Shown here piece by piece: positions 15,032-18,190 of a stretch of 18,190 nucleotides of DNA. Source of the stretch: Comamonadaceae bacterium (lineage in GTDB: Bacteria > Pseudomonadota > Gammaproteobacteria > Burkholderiales > Burkholderiaceae_C); contig CANGZG010000029.1 of assembly GCA_947458415.1 (NCBI GenBank), positions 1 to 18,190 on the forward strand, read 5' to 3'. A model generated the notes under the pieces. The model ran no database searches. It saw only the letters and a list, made by a program, of their open reading frames with translations, and was not told where the DNA came from. How positions within the stretch are numbered: the stretch's first letter is position 1; each line of letters starts with the position of its first letter. A program made the position numbers and the translations under genes.

Positions 15032-16199
15032 GCCATTGCACCAAAGTCCAAGCTGTCAGGGACAGCACACCGCCCCAAAACGCCACGCCATGCGCCAAAG
15101 GAAACAACGTTCCATCGATGCTGTGGCTCAACCATGCGCCAGTTGCGAACGCGGCCAGCATCATCAAAAACCCGTTCATGGCAGAGGCAGCCCCGGCAGA
15201 TTGCGGAAATGGGCCCACCGCACCGCTTTGCCCAATCGGTTGATGTATGCCGTGGGCAATGATCATGGGGTACATGCCCAGCACCAAACTGGTTGCACTG
15301 GCCCAACCGCCATACACCATCCAACACAGCATGGCACCGCTGAAGGCGCTGGACACGCCAGCGAGTGCAATGGTTTTGCGCATGCCGATTTTTCGCAAAA
15401 GAAAACGGCAAACGATGGTGCCCGTGATGTACATGATGGACATGGACGAAAGAATCCAACCCAATTGCAAACCACTCAAATGCAGCACTTGAATGAAAAC
15501 AAACGACGAGGTGGCCAAGTACACAAATAAAGCGCCATAAGCCGCCAGTGACAGCAGCGCAAAAGCGCGAAAGGTGGGGTTTGACAGCACTTGCCACCAA
15601 ATGCGCATCATGGTGGGAAAGTGCAATGCGCGAGGATTGGGTTGCGTCAAGGTTTCTTCGAATTGCCAAGCCACCAAAGCCAGCGTCGCGACCGCATACA
15701 ACACCACCGACATCAGCGCGACTTGCCAGCCCCAGTGCTGACTTAAAAAACCACCCAAAGGCGGGCTGGTGCAGGCCATCAATCCCAACCCGGTCATGGC
15801 TTTTGACATGACACGTGCCCCATTCGGCGGTTCGTACAAATCTCGCACCACAGCGCGTGCACTGGTGATGACCGCACCCATCGATGCCCCTTGCACAATG
15901 CGCCACACCACCAGCGTTTCGATGCTGGTGCTCAAGACACAACCGATGGCTGCGATGGCGTAGACCGCCAAGCCACCCAACATGATGGGACGCCTGCCCA
16001 CTTTGTCAGAGAACGGCCCCCACAACAATTGCGAGGTGCCGAAAGCCAGCAGCAAACCTGTGAGGGTGTACTGCACCATGGCCACGCTGGCATTCAAATC
16101 TTTGGCCAGACCGGGCAAGCCGGGCAAGTACAAATCGGTGGACACCGGTTGCAAACCGATGGCCAATGCCAACAGCAAAATCACCAGATTCGCATGCAT
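15006..16199 (-). CDS. MFS efflux transporter, Bcr/CflA-like
   Basis: This 397-aa inner-membrane protein has about 12 hydrophobic segments, the normal MFS count and length. The first segment (LVILLLALAIGLQPVSTDLYLPG) carries the TDLYLP sequence typical of Bcr/CflA drug-export permeases, and MFS motif A appears at 61-71 as GPFSDKVGRRP between TM2 and TM3. It probably exports a drug or metabolite by proton antiport; the substrate is unknown. Its ATG shares one base with the mutL stop (TGATG), and its end overlaps miaA by 26 bp, so the three are one translationally coupled operon. Why an efflux pump sits between mismatch repair and tRNA modification genes is unclear; I recall similar order in related Comamonadaceae. 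Confidence 0.9.
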   Translation of the reverse strand: MHANLVILLLALAIGLQPVSTDLYLPGLPGLAKDLNASVAMVQYTLTGLLLAFGTSQLLWGPFSDKVGRRPIMLGGLAVYAIAAIGCVLSTSIETLVVWRIVQGASMGAVITSARAVVRDLYEPPNGARVMSKAMTGLGLMACTSPPLGGFLSQHWGWQVALMSVVLYAVATLALVAWQFEETLTQPNPRALHFPTMMRIWWQVLSNPTFRAFALLSLAAYGALFVYLATSSFVFIQVLHLSGLQLGWILSSMSIMYITGTIVCRFLLRKIGMRKTIALAGVSSAFSGAMLCWMVYGGWASATSLVLGMYPMIIAHGIHQPIGQSGAVGPFPQSAGAASAMNGFLMMLAAFATGAWLSHSIDGTLFPLAHGVAFWGGVLSLTAWTLVQWHGEPVSSD

Positions 16200-18073
16200 C
16201 AGCGGCCCCGCAAAAACAAGGCGTCAAGTTCACGCATGCTGAGTTGCCGCCAAGTAGGGCGGCCATGGTTGCACTGGTCAGCGCGTTCGGTGGTTTCCAT
16301 TTGGCGAAGCAAAGCGTTCATTTCTTCCAAGGTCAATTGGCGGTTGGCGCGGACTGCTGCATGGCAAGCCATGGCAGCCAACACATCGTCGCGCGCGCGT
16401 TGCAGCACATGGTGGGCATCGTGTTGGCCCAATTCAGCCAACACACTTCGCGCCAAGGCCACGGCATCGCCCTGCGCCAATGAGGCGGGCACGCGCCTGA
16501 CAGCCAATGATTGAGCCCCCAGCATCGAAATGTCCAAACCCAATGCAGACAACACTTGCGCATGGCTGTCACAGGTGGCGATTTCTTCTGCCGTGGCCGA
16601 GAAGGTGGCTGGTATCAGCAGGTTTTGGCTTTGCAAGGCATGCTCGTTCAACTGGGTTTTGAGTCGCTCGTACACGATGCGCTCGTGAGCCGCGTGCATG
16701 TCGACCAACACCAAACCGCTGGTGTTCTCAGCCAAGATGTACACCCCTTGCAATTGCGCCAATGCCTTGCCCAGCGGCCATTCACCGGCCGGCCAAACCG
16801 GCGAAAGCGACGACGTGGACCAAGCGGTCGTGGCCGCGTTTGAGGCGGGCTCTTGGGTGTGCACTTTGGCAGGTTGCCATGACTGACCCATGTCTGTCAC
16901 TGCGTTGCCCAAGTGGGATGACCAAGGCAAGGGTCGTTGTGAGCCGCTTGGGGCGGGTTGGCCGAAATGCTGCAGGCTGGCGATGGCTTGGCGTCGATCT
17001 TGGGCGTCAGACACGAAGGGCGAGTCGTTGGGCGCAGGCGATGTGGCCAATGATTGACCCGCGCGCGACACCGCCAGCACCGATGACAGCGCGTGCTGCA
17101 CCGCTTGGTGCACTTCACGGCTGTTGCGAAAACGAACTTCGATTTTGGTGGGATGCACATTCACGTCCACGCCATGCGGGTCCATGTCCAAGTACAAGGC
17201 GTATACCGGTTGCCGTTGTCCGTGCAACACGTCTTCATAGGCGCTGCGCGCGGCATGCGTGAGCACTTTGTCGCGGACATAGCGGCCATTCACATACGCG
17301 TATTGATGGTCAGCCCGCGCACGCGCGGCGTCTGGCAAGCCCGCACGCGCACGCACACGCACGTTGCCATGTTGGTGGTCTGTCCACAAAGACTGTTCGA
17401 TGAATTCTCGACCCAATACATCTGCCAAGCGCAAATCCAACCCGGACGCGTGTGGTTGACTGCGCCACTGGACCACCACTTTTCCGTCGTGCCACAAAGC
17501 AAACCCCACATCGGGTCTGGCCAATGCATGCCGCTTGAGGGTTTCAAGGCAATGCGCCAATTCAGTGGCGGTGGTCTTGAGAAATTTGCGCCGTGCGGGG
17601 GTGCTGAAAAACAGCTCTTTGACTTCGACCGTGGTGCCGATTTGCCGCGCCACGGGTTTGAGTTCGCCGCTGCGGGCATCGAGTTGCATGGCGTGTTCTT
17701 GCCCAGCGGTGCGTGACATCAGGCTGAGTTCAGACACCGCAGCGATGGCAGCCAAGGCCTCGCCTCTGAACCCCATGGTGGAGACGGATTCCAGATCGTG
17801 CAGGCTGGCGATTTTGCTGGTGGCGTGGCGTTTGAGCGCCAAGGGCATGTCTGGTGCTGAGAGGCCCGTGCCATCGTCTTCCACGCTGATCAATCTGACG
17901 CCGCCTTCCACCAAACGCACCACCACTTGGGTGGCGCCTGCATCCAATGCGTTGTCAACCAATTCACGCACCACAGACGCAGGCCGTTCCACCACTTCGC
18001 CAGCGGCAATCTGGCTGATGAGTTCATCGGGCAATTCGCGAATGCGGGGGGAGGAGGGGGGAGCAGAATTCAC
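16199..18073 (-). CDS. mutL: DNA mismatch repair protein MutL, endonuclease type
   Basis: This 624-aa protein couples mismatch recognition by MutS to strand removal. The N-terminal GHKL ATPase is complete: E37 and N41 (ELVDNALDAG), DDGTG (66-70) and GFRGEAL (101-107). A variable, probably disordered linker spans about 340-425. The C-terminal domain carries a nicking-endonuclease motif as D458-M-H-A-x2-E464-x4-E469, the DMHA variant of DQHA(x)2E(x)4E, together with metal-site elements AC570H and C601NHGRP and the terminal FLRGR. This implies methyl-independent repair where MutL itself nicks, as in bacteria without MutH. The start is GTG at 18073 since a TAG stop lies four codons upstream in frame and no ATG lies nearby; no Shine-Dalgarno is visible. 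It heads the mutL-MFS-miaA-rluA operon. Confidence 0.96.
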   Translation of the reverse strand: MNSAPPSSPRIRELPDELISQIAAGEVVERPASVVRELVDNALDAGATQVVVRLVEGGVRLISVEDDGTGLSAPDMPLALKRHATSKIASLHDLESVSTMGFRGEALAAIAAVSELSLMSRTAGQEHAMQLDARSGELKPVARQIGTTVEVKELFFSTPARRKFLKTTATELAHCLETLKRHALARPDVGFALWHDGKVVVQWRSQPHASGLDLRLADVLGREFIEQSLWTDHQHGNVRVRARAGLPDAARARADHQYAYVNGRYVRDKVLTHAARSAYEDVLHGQRQPVYALYLDMDPHGVDVNVHPTKIEVRFRNSREVHQAVQHALSSVLAVSRAGQSLATSPAPNDSPFVSDAQDRRQAIASLQHFGQPAPSGSQRPLPWSSHLGNAVTDMGQSWQPAKVHTQEPASNAATTAWSTSSLSPVWPAGEWPLGKALAQLQGVYILAENTSGLVLVDMHAAHERIVYERLKTQLNEHALQSQNLLIPATFSATAEEIATCDSHAQVLSALGLDISMLGAQSLAVRRVPASLAQGDAVALARSVLAELGQHDAHHVLQRARDDVLAAMACHAAVRANRQLTLEEMNALLRQMETTERADQCNHGRPTWRQLSMRELDALFLRGR

Positions 18074-18117
18074 TGGTTCATTCTAGGTGCACTCATTCGC
18101 GGGTGATAATCGACCGC
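18074..18117. promoter_or_regulatory. 44-bp divergent promoter region mutL / dedA
   Basis: On the minus strand TAGAAT (18080-18085; 5 of 6 match to the -10) ends 6 nt before the mutL GTG. On the plus strand GATAAT (18105-18110; 5 of 6) ends 7 nt before the dedA ATG. Neither gene has a Shine-Dalgarno. With 17-bp spacing each gene's -35 would overlap the other's -10. This suggests leaderless transcripts from overlapping divergent promoters, but -35 matches are poor on both sides. Confidence 0.4.
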
Positions 18118-18190
18118 ATGGAAATCATCAACTTACTGATTGAGTTCATCGTCCACATTGACAAGCATTTGGCTTTGTTGGTGCAAGAGC
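18118..18190 (+). CDS. DedA-family membrane protein, 5' fragment
   Basis: Only the first 24 codons are in the window, reading MEIINLLIEFIVHIDKHLAL and on. This matches the typical start of DedA/SNARE-associated proteins of the YqjA/YghB type (an amphipathic segment with F-hydrophobic-HIDxHL), which are polytopic inner-membrane proteins linked to envelope homeostasis and lipid or undecaprenyl-phosphate transport. The rest lies beyond the right edge, so the catalytic or transport residues cannot be checked. The ATG lacks a Shine-Dalgarno and follows a GATAAT hexamer by 7 nt. It is divergent from mutL. Confidence 0.75.
   Translation, partial: MEIINLLIEFIVHIDKHLALLVQE

Noticed and set aside
15025..15942. 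Minus-strand 305-aa open frame overlapping the MFS gene in another frame
   Set aside because: The MFS frame has membrane segments and motif A; this one is rich in H, C and R without hydrophobic segments.

Overview
The window looks like chromosomal DNA of a betaproteobacterium, most likely a Comamonadaceae member of the Limnohabitans/Rhodoferax type. This rests on recognition of protein families and gene order (mutL, a Bcr/CflA-like transporter and miaA in one operon; RhlE with a glycine-rich tail; EttA) and on moderately high GC. No database search was possible. Coding density is high and I see no rRNA, tRNA, CRISPR array, prophage or insertion sequence.

Left part (1-5824). An IlvD/Edd-type sugar-acid dehydratase runs off the left edge on the minus strand and is divergent from a D-2-hydroxyacid dehydrogenase. 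The dehydrogenase converges on rhlE, a DEAD-box RNA helicase. rhlE is divergent from ettA, an ABC-F translation factor, across a 351-bp region holding a hairpin and a tandem 11-bp repeat.

Middle (5825-11063). A very AT-rich intergenic stretch with a 10-bp inverted repeat precedes an unusual regulator that joins an N-terminal excisionase/MerR-like DNA-binding domain to a C-terminal receiver domain. Then come an acyl-CoA synthetase, a convergent blue-light sensor (BLUF) gene, and, divergent from BLUF, a two-gene unit: a luciferase-like flavin monooxygenase followed 23 bp later by a short, folate-domain-less methionine synthase of the MesD type. The known partner of MesD, MesX (DUF1852), is not in the window.

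Right part (11064-18190), almost all minus strand. Reading in the direction of transcription: mutL, MFS transporter, miaA and rluA are packed with overlaps or 1-bp gaps, followed by an SDR oxidoreductase whose stop codon lies inside a REP-like palindrome, then a hemerythrin-like protein ending at a strong bidirectional terminator. A vapBC-type toxin-antitoxin pair follows, with a recognisable promoter and an inverted-repeat operator between its -35 and -10. At the far right, dedA begins on the plus strand, divergent from mutL across only 44 bp.

The items most worth a second look are the monooxygenase-MesD pair without MesX, three genes whose -10-like hexamers sit 6-7 bp before the start codon with no ribosome binding site (possible leaderless mRNAs), the reversed-order response regulator under an AT-rich promoter region, and the BLUF gene with a palindrome inside its predicted promoter.
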